Assembly: GCA_020410785.1 (NCBI GenBank)
Contig: CP084573.1
Location: forward strand, 124,001 to 188,000
Reading direction: 5' to 3'
Length of the DNA: 64,000 nucleotides
From: Rickettsia endosymbiont of Culicoides impunctatus
GTDB taxonomy: Bacteria > Pseudomonadota > Alphaproteobacteria > Rickettsiales > Rickettsiaceae
Position 1 is the stretch's first letter. Every line of letters begins with the position of its first letter. Positions 31,909 through 39,689 of this stretch are shown here, piece by piece. The position numbers were made by a program, and so were the translations under genes. The notes below the pieces were generated by a model that was given only the letters and a program-made list of their open reading frames with translations, was not told the DNA's origin and made no database searches.

Positions 31909-33228
31909 ATGAAAAAATTAATGATATTACTATGTTTTTCTTGTTTTTCAAGCATAGCATTCGCTAGTGGTAGTGCTACTCAAGCTGATGCTGCTTCAGA
32001 TACAGAAATAAAATTAGAAGGGTGTTTTGATTTCCAATCTGGTTATAGAAATCAGAAAAAATTGTCAGGGACAAGTAAAAATATTACTGATAATAAGAAA
32101 AATCTTGGATTTTATACTGAAGCTGCTTTTATGGCTACTGCCAAACAAGAATTGAATGATGTGACAGTTGGAGCCAAAATAGTTTTACTAACAACCACTA
32201 AACCAAAACTTTCTGCAGCTTATAATGGTTCTCATATTTTCTTAGAAACAGACTATGGTAAAGTAGAGTTAGGATCTCCTCATGACGCTGCTTCTAACAT
32301 GAGTGTTGGCACTGGTTCAACTGCTGTACCACTTGCTGGTTGTGGTTGGAGTAAGTTTGCAGTACTATATGATGACAATATGAAATATAAGGGTCTAAAG
32401 CCAGATTTTGATACGTCCGGTAGTAGTATTTTTCACATGGGTTCGTTCAGCAATAGCTTTGATGACATCAGTAGCAAAACAGAGACATCTAGAAAAGTTT
32501 CTTACTATACACCTGAAATGCAAGGTTTTCAGTTTGGTATTTCTTATATTCCTGATTCAGCAAATACTGGTGGTAATCGTAGTCTAAAAAATTTAGACTA
32601 TAAGGGTTTGAGTAAATTAGGGGTTGGTGTAACTAAAGTAAAAGTACCAGATATAAACGGTGGTAAAGATAATCAGGTGATTATAAATCAGAATGTCAGA
32701 GATGCGATTTCTGCAGGAATATCCTATAAATATGAAATTATAGATGATGTATCAGTAAAAGTGGGCATTACAGGAGAGTATGGTAAACCAGCTAGTAAGA
32801 TTATAGTATTATATCCCGATGACAAGGTATTATATAGATATAAGCTATCAAATCTAGCTTCTTACAATTTAGGAGCAATCTTTACTTACGGTAATATTTC
32901 CTGTGCAGCTTCTTATGGTAATTTAGGTAAAAGTTTAACTTCAAAAGCTTATCATAAAGTTGGTCGTAACACGCAATATTATAAGGGGGCAATTGCCTAT
33001 GGGCAGGGTCCTATGAAAACAAGTGTTTCCTATTTTAGATCGCTGAAGTATAAAAATACTGTTGATACAATAAGTCTTGGTACTCAGTATTTAGTAACAC
33101 CAGGGTTGTTGCCTTATGCTGAAATATCTTATTTCCAAGCTAAAGGTAAACCAGTTTATTTTGTTGAAGCTCCTAAAACAAAAACTAGAGGTACTGTTGC
33201 TCTTATTGGTGCAAGGCTTAAATTCTAA
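31909..33228 (+). CDS. Outer-membrane porin
   Basis: The 439-residue protein has a signal peptide (MKKLMILLCFSCFSSIAFAS) followed by a long alternation of short beta strands and Gly/Ser/Asn loops, with porin-like phrases such as VELGSPHDAASNMSVGTG, YYTPEMQGFQFGISYIPD and AAAYGNLG-type turns. It ends in the beta-barrel signal LIGARLKF, with a final Phe as needed for outer-membrane insertion. This fits the Gram-negative porin family of alphaproteobacteria. It has its own strong promoter and is monocistronic. Substrate is not readable. Confidence 0.85.
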   Translation: MKKLMILLCFSCFSSIAFASGSATQADAASDTEIKLEGCFDFQSGYRNQKKLSGTSKNITDNKKNLGFYTEAAFMATAKQELNDVTVGAKIVLLTTTKPKLSAAYNGSHIFLETDYGKVELGSPHDAASNMSVGTGSTAVPLAGCGWSKFAVLYDDNMKYKGLKPDFDTSGSSIFHMGSFSNSFDDISSKTETSRKVSYYTPEMQGFQFGISYIPDSANTGGNRSLKNLDYKGLSKLGVGVTKVKVPDINGGKDNQVIINQNVRDAISAGISYKYEIIDDVSVKVGITGEYGKPASKIIVLYPDDKVLYRYKLSNLASYNLGAIFTYGNISCAASYGNLGKSLTSKAYHKVGRNTQYYKGAIAYGQGPMKTSVSYFRSLKYKNTVDTISLGTQYLVTPGLLPYAEISYFQAKGKPVYFVEAPKTKTRGTVALIGARLKF

Positions 33229-33229
33229 C

Positions 33230-33425
33230 TTGTGAGCATTCACAGAAAGAAAAAATTAAAGTACAAGATATCATTGCGAGAAGGCGTAGCCGACGAAGCA
33301 ATCCATTTTCAATCACGTTCCTGGATTGCTTCGTAGACCTTACGGTCTCCTCGCAATGACGCTTGGTACTAAGATTTTTTTTATTCATCACAAGAAAATA
33401 GCAAAAAAATCGTGAACGCTCACAA
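33230..33425. repeat. Nested repeat: family B palindrome inside TTGTGAGCATTCAC arms
   Basis: The outer arms TTGTGAGCATTCAC and GTGAACGCTCACAA enclose a family B palindrome (about 33272-33361, ATTGCGAGAAGGCG to CTCGCAATGACGC). It begins two bases after the porin stop codon, so the porin mRNA would end in a long hairpin. Flanks match the copy at 29098-29290. Confidence 0.87.
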
Positions 33426-33471
33426 TATCCTTCAACATTTACAAGAATGTTATTAAATATATCACAAGGAC

Positions 33472-33795
33472 TTAAAAAGGCATTTTTAGTCCAGGTGGTA
33501 AACCAATGTTACCAAAAGCATTATGCATAGAATTTTGTGAATCCTCATCAACTTTGCTTTTTGCATCACTGAAAGCTGCAACAATTAAATCTTCCAGCAA
33601 CTCTTTCTCGGTCTCTTTAAGCAAAGAGGCATCAATAGAGACCTTACGAACTTCACCTCGACCACTAACGGTAATATTTACTAACCCGCCACCTGCATTT
33701 CCAGAATATTCAGTACTTGCCATTTGCTCTTGCATCTCCTGCATTTTTTTCTGCATTGACTGAGCTTGTTTTAAAAACTGATTAAAATTTACCAT
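33472..33795 (-). CDS. ybaB: YbaB/EbfC nucleoid-associated protein
   Basis: Small DNA-binding protein of the YbaB family. The 107-residue protein starts MVNFNQFLKQAQSMQKKMQEMQEQMA, then has YSGNAGGGLVNITVSGRGEV and VSIDASLL, followed by a helical end with MPF. It is 12 bases downstream of dnaX, the classic dnaX-ybaB pair. Confidence 0.92.
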   Translation of the reverse strand: MVNFNQFLKQAQSMQKKMQEMQEQMASTEYSGNAGGGLVNITVSGRGEVRKVSIDASLLKETEKELLEDLIVAAFSDAKSKVDEDSQNSMHNAFGNIGLPPGLKMPF

Positions 33796-33807
33796 ACTTA
33801 TATCTCT

Positions 33808-35346
33808 TTAATTCTTTAACAGGATATCTGAAATCGTGATATTTGGAAAGTGTTTTGTTAAAATTTCCCAATCTTTAGTTGATTTTACTTTATTCGTCAA
33901 TTGCTCTTTAAGAGTAATTATTGTTAGTTGTTTTGTAATGATAACATTCCAGTTTTTACCTGACCAAGCAAATAACAAGCTAGCAATTTGCTCTCTTATT
34001 TTATTATTCAGATCATTTCCAGCAATTTCCATAGTCTGAAGTGCAAAGGATTTTAACTCCACTTGGTTTAACAATATGTAATAAATTTCCATCTCATTCT
34101 GCAAATGTAAAAACTCCAGAAAATCGGTAATTTGATAATTTTGAGTTGATTGTTGTAATACAGGCTGTTCTAGTTGTGCCCTATCATTATGTATATCCAC
34201 TAATTCCTCTAGTGATGGCAACATTTGTGAGTAGATGGATTTTATCACCAACATTTCAGCTTCTATTAACTGATTATGGGAAGTTTTCATTTCTATAATC
34301 CCTTTACTATATATTTGCCAGATAATAGACAATTGAGAAAGGGTAACTTTTGTTAAAATAGCTGTAACCTGATCATTAAAAGGTAAATATATAGGATTTT
34401 GATAATCAGGTAATATCTTTGCCTTATTAAGATAGGCACTAAAATCAGCAACTAAGCCTACAAAAATTTCTAAATTTGCTGAAGAGATATAAAGCTGGTT
34501 TACTAAATCAATCGACTTAGCCGCATCTTTTTGAATAATATACTCAAAGAATTTGATGATACTAGCTGTATCAACTAAACCAAGTATTTGATAAACGATT
34601 TCAGGGGTAATAACCTCCCCTGCCCCCAAACTTGTTGCTTGATCTAGTACTGAGACCGCATCTCTAGCCGACCCATCAGATCTAGATGCAATTATTTTAA
34701 GAGCCTCTATTTCAATTTTCAACTGTTCTTTTTTGGCAATTTCTTGAATTAATTGGAAAATATCATCAAATGTTAATCTTCTTAAATCATAGCGTTGACA
34801 TCTAGAAATTACGGTCAATGGAATTTTTTGTGGTTCGGTAGTAGCAAATATGAATATGACATGAGCTGGTGGTTCTTCAAGAATTTTAAGTAACGCATTA
34901 AATGCCCCTTTAGACAGCATATGAACTTCATCAATTATAAAGATACTATACCTACCAATTAGCGGTTTGTAATCACTGCTTTCTATTATTTTACGAATAT
35001 CATCAACACTTGTCTTACTGGCAGCATCCATTTCAATTATATCAGGATGATTATTTTTGTTAAAACTATTACAATTCTGACAATTCTCACAAGGCTTAAT
35101 ATACTCACCTTTAACTATTGGATTGGTACAATTAATAGTTTTAACAATAATACGTGCTGCCGTAGTTTTACCAACTCCTCTAATACCAGTAAGAAGATAG
35201 CCTTGAGATATACGATCCTTTTGAATAGTATAGTTTAGAATTTTTGTTAAAACTTCTTGTCCGTATAGTTCAGAGAAATTAGCCGGACGATATTTTCTAG
35301 CAAAGGTAATATATTGGTCAGTTGTTTTTGTCACAGCTATATTCAC
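33808..35346 (-). CDS. dnaX: DNA polymerase III subunit gamma/tau
   Basis: The clamp-loader ATPase. The 512-residue protein has FARKYRPANFSELYGQEVL, Walker A GIRGVGKTTAARI, the zinc-binding Cys cluster ending in CENCQNC, Walker B FIIDEVHMLS, sensor 1 FATTEPQKIPLTVISRCQR and the SRC arginine finger. The C-terminal tau part is present but divergent. I saw no obvious slippery A or T run that would make a short gamma form. Followed by ybaB. Confidence 0.95.
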   Translation of the reverse strand: MNIAVTKTTDQYITFARKYRPANFSELYGQEVLTKILNYTIQKDRISQGYLLTGIRGVGKTTAARIIVKTINCTNPIVKGEYIKPCENCQNCNSFNKNNHPDIIEMDAASKTSVDDIRKIIESSDYKPLIGRYSIFIIDEVHMLSKGAFNALLKILEEPPAHVIFIFATTEPQKIPLTVISRCQRYDLRRLTFDDIFQLIQEIAKKEQLKIEIEALKIIASRSDGSARDAVSVLDQATSLGAGEVITPEIVYQILGLVDTASIIKFFEYIIQKDAAKSIDLVNQLYISSANLEIFVGLVADFSAYLNKAKILPDYQNPIYLPFNDQVTAILTKVTLSQLSIIWQIYSKGIIEMKTSHNQLIEAEMLVIKSIYSQMLPSLEELVDIHNDRAQLEQPVLQQSTQNYQITDFLEFLHLQNEMEIYYILLNQVELKSFALQTMEIAGNDLNNKIREQIASLLFAWSGKNWNVIITKQLTIITLKEQLTNKVKSTKDWEILTKHFPNITISDILLKN

Positions 35347-35445
35347 AAAATATGATGAGATGCGTTATCATAGTAAGAGCAATTTAATTAAGGCATACAA
35401 CTAAAATAGTTGATATTTTTTATATTAATAATATTCCTTAAACAC

Positions 35446-35611
35446 CTAGGCTCTGTGAACAAAATTTTAATTGTTTAGATTTCGACTCTTTTTAGCTGCA
35501 AATTATAAGATTTTTTTGAAATAGAACTAACTATTCCGGCAAAAATCTTATTAATTTTCACTTAAAAATACTCAAAATCTAAACAATTAAAATTTTGTTC
35601 ACAGAGCCTAG
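35446..35611. repeat. Complete inverted-repeat element, family A (CTAGGCTCTGTGAAC)
   Basis: About 166 bp with perfect 37-base inverted ends (CTAGGCTCTGTGAACAAAAT onward) and a short centre with no coding potential. This is the best-preserved copy of a MITE-like family, with others at 622-647, 25925-26096 and 61744-61796. It lies between dnaX and the Nudix gene. Confidence 0.87.
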
Positions 35612-36048
35612 TTAATTAATGATTTAAAGTGAGATAAACCATCTTTTTCGTATCTAGATAACAAATTATATAAACCATCAGGTAAAAAGTTAAGATGTAT
35701 CAGTTCATTAAATTTTATCCAATGGAATTTTAAGTGATCTTCCTTTGATTTAACTTCTCTATTTATAGATAAATCTTTTGAAATAACTTTAAAAATTATG
35801 CAATGCTCATGAACAGCTTTGCCATTATAATCCCATATATTTTCTATCATGCCAACAAAATTGCCTAATTCAAAATTAATTAGCCCTATTTCTTCTCTTA
35901 GTTCTCTTGATAATGCGGTATGAATTGACTCTTGGTGTTTTATGTGACCACCAGGCAAAAATAGATTTTTTCCATTGTCAGCAACTAATACAGAATCTTC
36001 ATCTCTTATATAAGCCCGTGCAATAGCATGAATTTTGTTTGTTTTCAT
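35608..36048 (-). CDS. Nudix hydrolase
   Basis: A 146-residue Nudix protein, hydrolysing a nucleoside diphosphate linked to some other group. The Nudix box is complete: GHIKHQESIHTALSRELREE followed by IGL, with the metal-binding Glu residues. The start is the ATG at 36048. A longer open frame to 36180 exists only because the SRP RNA gene has no stop in that frame. The gene begins about 12 bases beyond the RNA's 3' end. Substrate unknown. Confidence 0.85.
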   Translation of the reverse strand: MKTNKIHAIARAYIRDEDSVLVADNGKNLFLPGGHIKHQESIHTALSRELREEIGLINFELGNFVGMIENIWDYNGKAVHEHCIIFKVISKDLSINREVKSKEDHLKFHWIKFNELIHLNFLPDGLYNLLSRYEKDGLSHFKSLIN

Positions 36049-36059
36049 ATATATATTAT

Positions 36060-36147
36060 ATGCTAGTAATGACCCACCAGAGACTATTTTGGCTGCTTCC
36101 TTTCGAACCTGACCAACTGAACAGAGCCAATGCCCACTACTAGCATG
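36060..36147 (-). ncRNA. ffs: 4.5S RNA of the signal recognition particle
   Basis: The minus strand carries the SRP RNA signature GGTCAGGTTCGAAAGGAAG followed by CAGCC: the Ffh-binding tip of helix 8 with its asymmetric loop and GNAR-type tetraloop region. The surrounding arms pair: ATGCTAGTA at the 5' end with TACTAGCAT at the 3' end, and further pairs inside. The roughly 88-base length fits a bacterial small SRP RNA. A well-spaced promoter stands directly upstream (36152-36180). Confidence 0.9.
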
Positions 36148-36151
36148 TGAT

Positions 36152-36180
36152 AAAATAGTGCTTTTTTCATCTATAGGCAA
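36152..36180 (-). promoter_or_regulatory. Promoter of the 4.5S RNA gene
   Basis: On the minus strand TTGCCT (36175-36180) and TATTTT (36152-36157) are 17 bases apart. The -10 box ends 4-5 bases before the 5' arm of the RNA, as expected for a stable RNA promoter. It lies in the short gap after lolA. Confidence 0.7.
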
Positions 36181-36185
36181 GCTAT

Positions 36186-36884
36186 TTAACTAGCTAAATT
36201 ATATTTTTTTTCTATATCGCTTTTGTTCAGTCTCTTTGGTGCTCCAAATATGTCTGGATGTTTGAGCTTGAACAAATCATCATCAAAATTCTGTACTTTT
36301 GCAATATGATTAAATTTTATGGTAATAACATTGTCATCCTCAAGTATTTTTAACATTTTCATCTGTTTAGTCTCTTTGTCAAAGGTAATTTGACTACGTC
36401 GCTCTGATAAAGTATGATAAATAGTAATTTCAAACATATTATCTCGATCTATCGTCGACTCAATTTTAAAATATTTATCAAAATCTATGCTGTCTTCTAA
36501 CAAAAAATTAAATACGTTCTCCTCTGCCTTAATGCGACTTACATGTTTCATATCATAGTCATATACCGACACATAGTTAGCATTACCAATAATCACCAAA
36601 GGAAATGGTGAATAATAATTACAGCGAAATTTCGCAGGTTTATTAATTAACAGCTTCCCTTCAGTCTGATTTCCCGCCGAATCTTCTTGGGTAAAATCCA
36701 CAGCAATAGATTTTATTTCCCGTAAATATATTTTGAGCTGGTCAATAGCCTGGTTGTCAACAGGTCTATTCTCTAACTGTTCAGCCTGTTTTTTGACTAC
36801 AAAAAAATTTTCAGCATGGGCTGCATGGGTTATAGTTAGAAGAAAATAAACAACAATAATACCTTTACAAAACCAGTTAGTCAT
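36186..36884 (-). CDS. lolA: Outer-membrane lipoprotein carrier LolA
   Basis: Periplasmic chaperone moving lipoproteins from LolCDE to the outer membrane. The 232-residue protein has a signal peptide (GIIVVYFLLTITHAAHAE), then YLREIKSIAVDFTQEDSAGNQTEGKLLINKPAKFRCNY, a typical LolA strand pattern, and KHPDIFGAPK near the end. The partner lipoprotein here could include the amidase at 39690. It ends just before the SRP RNA promoter. Confidence 0.9.
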   Translation of the reverse strand: MTNWFCKGIIVVYFLLTITHAAHAENFFVVKKQAEQLENRPVDNQAIDQLKIYLREIKSIAVDFTQEDSAGNQTEGKLLINKPAKFRCNYYSPFPLVIIGNANYVSVYDYDMKHVSRIKAEENVFNFLLEDSIDFDKYFKIESTIDRDNMFEITIYHTLSERRSQITFDKETKQMKMLKILEDDNVITIKFNHIAKVQNFDDDLFKLKHPDIFGAPKRLNKSDIEKKYNLAS

Positions 36885-36939
36885 TTATACCTACATAAAG
36901 TTACATTTGTTTTGTATACTACATGAAGATATTATTATT

Positions 36940-37407
36940 TCAATTTATTTTCCGCAGCTGGTTCAACACATCTTCAGCATGTTTAGCCACTTGCACTTTT
37001 GACCAAATGTGAGCTATCTTACCTTTTTTGTCTATTAAGAAGGTAGTTCTCTCGACCCCCATATATTTCTTACCAAACATCGATTTTTCTACCCAAACTC
37101 CATATTTTTCACAAGTATCAGAGTTAGAATCTGACGCAAGATCAAAATCCAAACAATATTTTTTCTTGAATTTATCATGAGAATCTAAATTGTCCTTTGA
37201 TACACCAACAATTACGGTATTCATTTTTTCAAATTCTGGCTTTAGCCTATTAAAATCATCTGCTTCAATAGTACAGCCTGGTGTATCATCTTTCGGATAA
37301 AAATATAATACAACAAACTTACCTGATAAATCTGATAAATTGATTTTACTATCTTCGCCTATTGGCATAGTAAAATTTGGTGCAATATCGCCTACTTTTA
37401 ATATCAT
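36940..37407 (-). CDS. bcp: Thiol peroxidase of the Bcp/PrxQ family
   Basis: Thioredoxin-dependent peroxide reductase. The 155-residue protein has FYPKDDTPGCTIEADDF with the peroxidatic Cys at about residue 45, and VVLYFYPKD and GVERTTFLIDKKGKI. The second Cys found five residues later in the E. coli enzyme is replaced by Asp. A Cys in SDTCEKYGVW may act as the resolving residue, as in other PrxQ subtypes. Start has GAGAG upstream. Confidence 0.93.
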   Translation of the reverse strand: MILKVGDIAPNFTMPIGEDSKINLSDLSGKFVVLYFYPKDDTPGCTIEADDFNRLKPEFEKMNTVIVGVSKDNLDSHDKFKKKYCLDFDLASDSNSDTCEKYGVWVEKSMFGKKYMGVERTTFLIDKKGKIAHIWSKVQVAKHAEDVLNQLRKIN

Positions 37408-37429
37408 AACAACTCTCCCTACTTAATTT

Positions 37430-38143
37430 TTAATTTCTTTTAGGCAAATGATAAATCACAAACATTATTGCTAATGAAATTGCCAATGTAAACCAGGTAA
37501 TGGCATATTCTAAATGATCATTTCTGACATTTAACAGATTGTTAATCGATAAACTTTTAACAATCTCAGATTGATTATTGTTACCTTCCATAATTAAATA
37601 AAAACTCTCTAATGTCAAACCAAGAATATCAGATGCTTGAGTTAAATCTAAAGTAAACCAAACATTATTTTTAACATCATTATCTAAGACAAACAGCTTG
37701 GTTTTCTCACCAAGGAGAATTACACCGGTAATTTCCGTAGAATCATCTACTATATTATCAATATTTTTCTTATGTTTTCCAGCAAACCACCCTAGTACAA
37801 CTAAGATTATCTTATTATCATCAGTTTGAAAAGGACTAACTAAATAATAACCATCTTTTTCAGTGGACATTGATTTACGTCCATAAAGATGTAAATTCTT
37901 ACCAGTTAAAAAATGCCCATTCATCTTTACTTTAGCATATAATTTATCTGCACTAAGTGTTTTTATATCAATAGGAGGATTATTAAGATTATTTTTCATT
38001 GAACTTAAAAATAGTTCTTTTTCCTGTAATCTAACAATCTGCCAAAACCCTAGTGATAAGAGGATGACAAATGCTAATATAGTAAGCAATAAAGGTAGTA
38101 ACTGTACTTGACACTTACCGATTTTTAAAGTCTTGGACATCAT
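37430..38143 (-). CDS. SURF1-family cytochrome oxidase assembly protein
   Basis: SURF1 proteins help insert heme a into cytochrome c oxidase. The roughly 237-residue protein has a membrane helix at each end (PLLLTILAFVILLSLGFWQI and ITWFTLAISLAIMFVIYHLP), the family's FWQIVRLQEK after the first helix, YYLVSPFQ and VVLGWFAG in the middle, and Y-AITWF before the last helix. AGGA stands just upstream of the doubled ATG at 38143/38140. Its 5' end is duplicated at 38942, beyond the toxin-antitoxin pair. Confidence 0.88.
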   Translation of the reverse strand: MMSKTLKIGKCQVQLLPLLLTILAFVILLSLGFWQIVRLQEKELFLSSMKNNLNNPPIDIKTLSADKLYAKVKMNGHFLTGKNLHLYGRKSMSTEKDGYYLVSPFQTDDNKIILVVLGWFAGKHKKNIDNIVDDSTEITGVILLGEKTKLFVLDNDVKNNVWFTLDLTQASDILGLTLESFYLIMEGNNNQSEIVKSLSINNLLNVRNDHLEYAITWFTLAISLAIMFVIYHLPKRN

Positions 38144-38227
38144 AATTCCTATTAAACTGAGGTCGATTACTGAAAAGTTGATACTCATGTACAACCAAAT
38201 AATCTCATAGAATTCCCATTCTATCAA

Positions 38228-38590
38228 TTATATATTGTACGGAACTTTTATGTCAGAGGCATGGATAGGAAAATCTTTGGTATTTCTAGTTATTAACAAA
38301 CCATTGCAATACTTAGCTGTTGCCCATATTATTGCATCAGGTAGTTTGATTTTATGCTCTTTTCTAATAGAGATGGCAATTTCAGCTATTTCTTTATTTA
38401 AGTCAATTATGGTAAAATTATCTAAGAACTCTCTGGTGGTTTCGTCGTTATCCTCTGACGCTCCAACTAATATTTCCATTTTAGTTATTATACTAATTTG
38501 ACAATCTTTATATTGCTCAAGTTCTTTACTAGCCACTGTATGTCCTAACAAATAATCTATCAATATATTAGTATCAAATAATACTTTCAT
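38228..38590 (-). CDS. vapC: VapC-type PIN-domain toxin
   Basis: PIN ribonuclease, typically cutting tRNA or rRNA. The 120-residue protein has the acidic site residues in place: VLFDTNILIDYLLG (first Asp), ISIITKMEILVG (Glu), KLPDAIIWATAKYCNGLLITRNTKDF (two Asp). Its start overlaps the end of the antitoxin by 4 bases. The pair sits between two copies of the surf1 leader, so it looks inserted. Toxicity is inferred from the family. Confidence 0.87.
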   Translation of the reverse strand: MKVLFDTNILIDYLLGHTVASKELEQYKDCQISIITKMEILVGASEDNDETTREFLDNFTIIDLNKEIAEIAISIRKEHKIKLPDAIIWATAKYCNGLLITRNTKDFPIHASDIKVPYNI

Positions 38591-38814
38591 TCACCCCACT
38601 CACCACGTAATTTTTGTTGATATAATAAGCCATCCAATTTTTGATCTTTCCATATACCAAATGCTGATTTATAGCCTTTTTTACTTTTAGTATAATTGGT
38701 TATATAGTCAGCCAAAGCTTGTCTTATAATTTCTGCCCTCGACACTTTTTTTTTCTTTGATAGTTGATTCAAAATTTTTACTTGCATGTCAGGTATATCA
38801 ATAATAGTTCTCAT
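38587..38814 (-). CDS. vapB: Ribbon-helix-helix antitoxin of the VapBC-like pair
   Basis: A 75-residue protein with a ribbon-helix-helix DNA-binding region (MRTIIDIPDMQVKILNQLSK, then SRAEIIRQALADYI) of the CopG/MetJ kind and a C-terminal tail (AFGIWKDQKLDGLLYQQKLR) that would wrap the toxin. It stands directly before vapC with a 4-base overlap. It probably represses its own promoter. The tail style is that of plasmid- and chromosome-borne VapB/CopG antitoxins. Confidence 0.82.
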   Translation of the reverse strand: MRTIIDIPDMQVKILNQLSKKKKVSRAEIIRQALADYITNYTKSKKGYKSAFGIWKDQKLDGLLYQQKLRGEWGE

Positions 38815-38941
38815 ACTATGTTCACTATATTAGTTATCATTATCTGATATATAATAATGTACTTTATTAATTTTTTCAAGACTGCTGTTATTTGGGCAGC
38901 AATTATAAATTCAAAAATATTAGTTTTAAAACAAAATAACA

Positions 38942-38966
38942 TTTTAAAGTCTTGGACATCATAATT
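38942..38966. repeat. Direct repeat of the surf1 leader
   Basis: TTTTAAAGTCTTGGACATCA (continuing TAATT) is identical to 38123-38147, the 5' end of the SURF1 gene. The two copies flank the vapBC-like pair, which is what an insertion by recombination or a tandem duplication would leave. Confidence 0.75.
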
Positions 38967-39006
38967 TCTTCATTAATTATCGCAGGCAGATAGCACCCTA
39001 TATTTT

Positions 39007-39141
39007 TTTACTATTTTCTTATGATGAATAAAAAATCTGGTCACCAAGCGTCATTGCGAGGAGACCGTAAGGTCGACGAAGCAATCCAAAAAATGAACCA
39101 GGAATGGATTGCTTCTTGGCTTACGCCTTCTTGCAATGACG
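39007..39141. repeat. Family B palindrome with left flank of the nested type
   Basis: The core (39049-39141) runs GCGTCATTGCGAGGAGACC to TTCTTGCAATGACG. The left flank TTTTCTTATGATGAATAAAAA is the flank of the nested elements at 29098 and 33230, but the outer GTGAGCG arm is missing. The element cuts the YoeB-like remnant. Confidence 0.82.
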
Positions 39142-39194
39142 TTTTTATTGCTGTTGTAATACTTATAGAATAAAAATTGTAGGGTACTATGATT

Positions 39195-39332
39195 TATTAT
39201 ACTCTCTATTAACGATTCTATACGTTTTATAATTAGTTTATCGCTTTTTATCCAAAAACAAAAATCCGTTTTGGCTTCATCGTGCCAGATTATCTGATGC
39301 AGTTGAGAGCAAATATACCCCTTATTTTTCAA
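39195..39332 (-). pseudogene. YoeB/Txe-like toxin N-terminal remnant
   Basis: The frame reads QLHQIIWHDEAKTDFCFWIK, SDKLIIKRIESLIESIINHS, matching the first half of YoeB (WxxxAWxDYxYWxxxDKKxxKRINxLIxDI). The catalytic half (NPFEGIGKPE and beyond) is missing; instead the frame runs into a family B palindrome. No antitoxin gene is visible next to it. The match is by eye over about 40 residues. Confidence 0.5.
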
Positions 39333-39370
39333 CTTGTAAGGAGCATATGGATTGTTTTATAAAATTAGAA

Positions 39371-39384
39371 AACCCTGGAAGGGT
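39371..39384 (-). terminator. Short hairpin terminator after tRNA-Ser
   Basis: On the minus strand ACCCT TCC AGGGT is followed by TTTTCTAATTTT, 10-15 bases beyond the tRNA 3' end. Short stem but well placed. Confidence 0.45.
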
Positions 39385-39396
39385 AATAAGTATTGG

Positions 39397-39484
39397 CGGA
39401 GAGAGAGGGATTCGAACCCTCGATACGGTTAACCCGTATAACGGTTTAGCAAACCGTCGCCTTCAGCCTCTCGGCCACCTCTCC
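39397..39484 (-). tRNA. tRNA-Ser (GCT)
   Basis: A class II tRNA on the minus strand, 88 bases: acceptor GGAGAGG with TCTCTCC, anticodon loop TTGCTAA (GCT), a long variable arm (TATACGGGTTAACCCGTATC) and T arm GAGGGTTCGAATCCCTC. CCA is encoded. Confidence 0.95.
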
Positions 39485-39689
39485 AAGTCATATGACCATA
39501 GCACCGCTTACTTATAGCATTAAATTGTTTACATTTCTATAATTATTTTATAAAGTTATAGTGTAACTTTTAAATCGCCCTGAATTACGGTGATACTAAT
39601 TAATCCCTTGAATTTACCATTGAATAATCTAAAATGAAAGATAAGTACTTAATTTTTTAATATATTTTATTTAGTGATTTTATATTTGT

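Noticed and set aside
36049..36180. N-terminal extension of the Nudix gene to a TTG at 36180
   Set aside because: The extension is the SRP RNA gene and its promoter read as protein; no Nudix protein has such a start.
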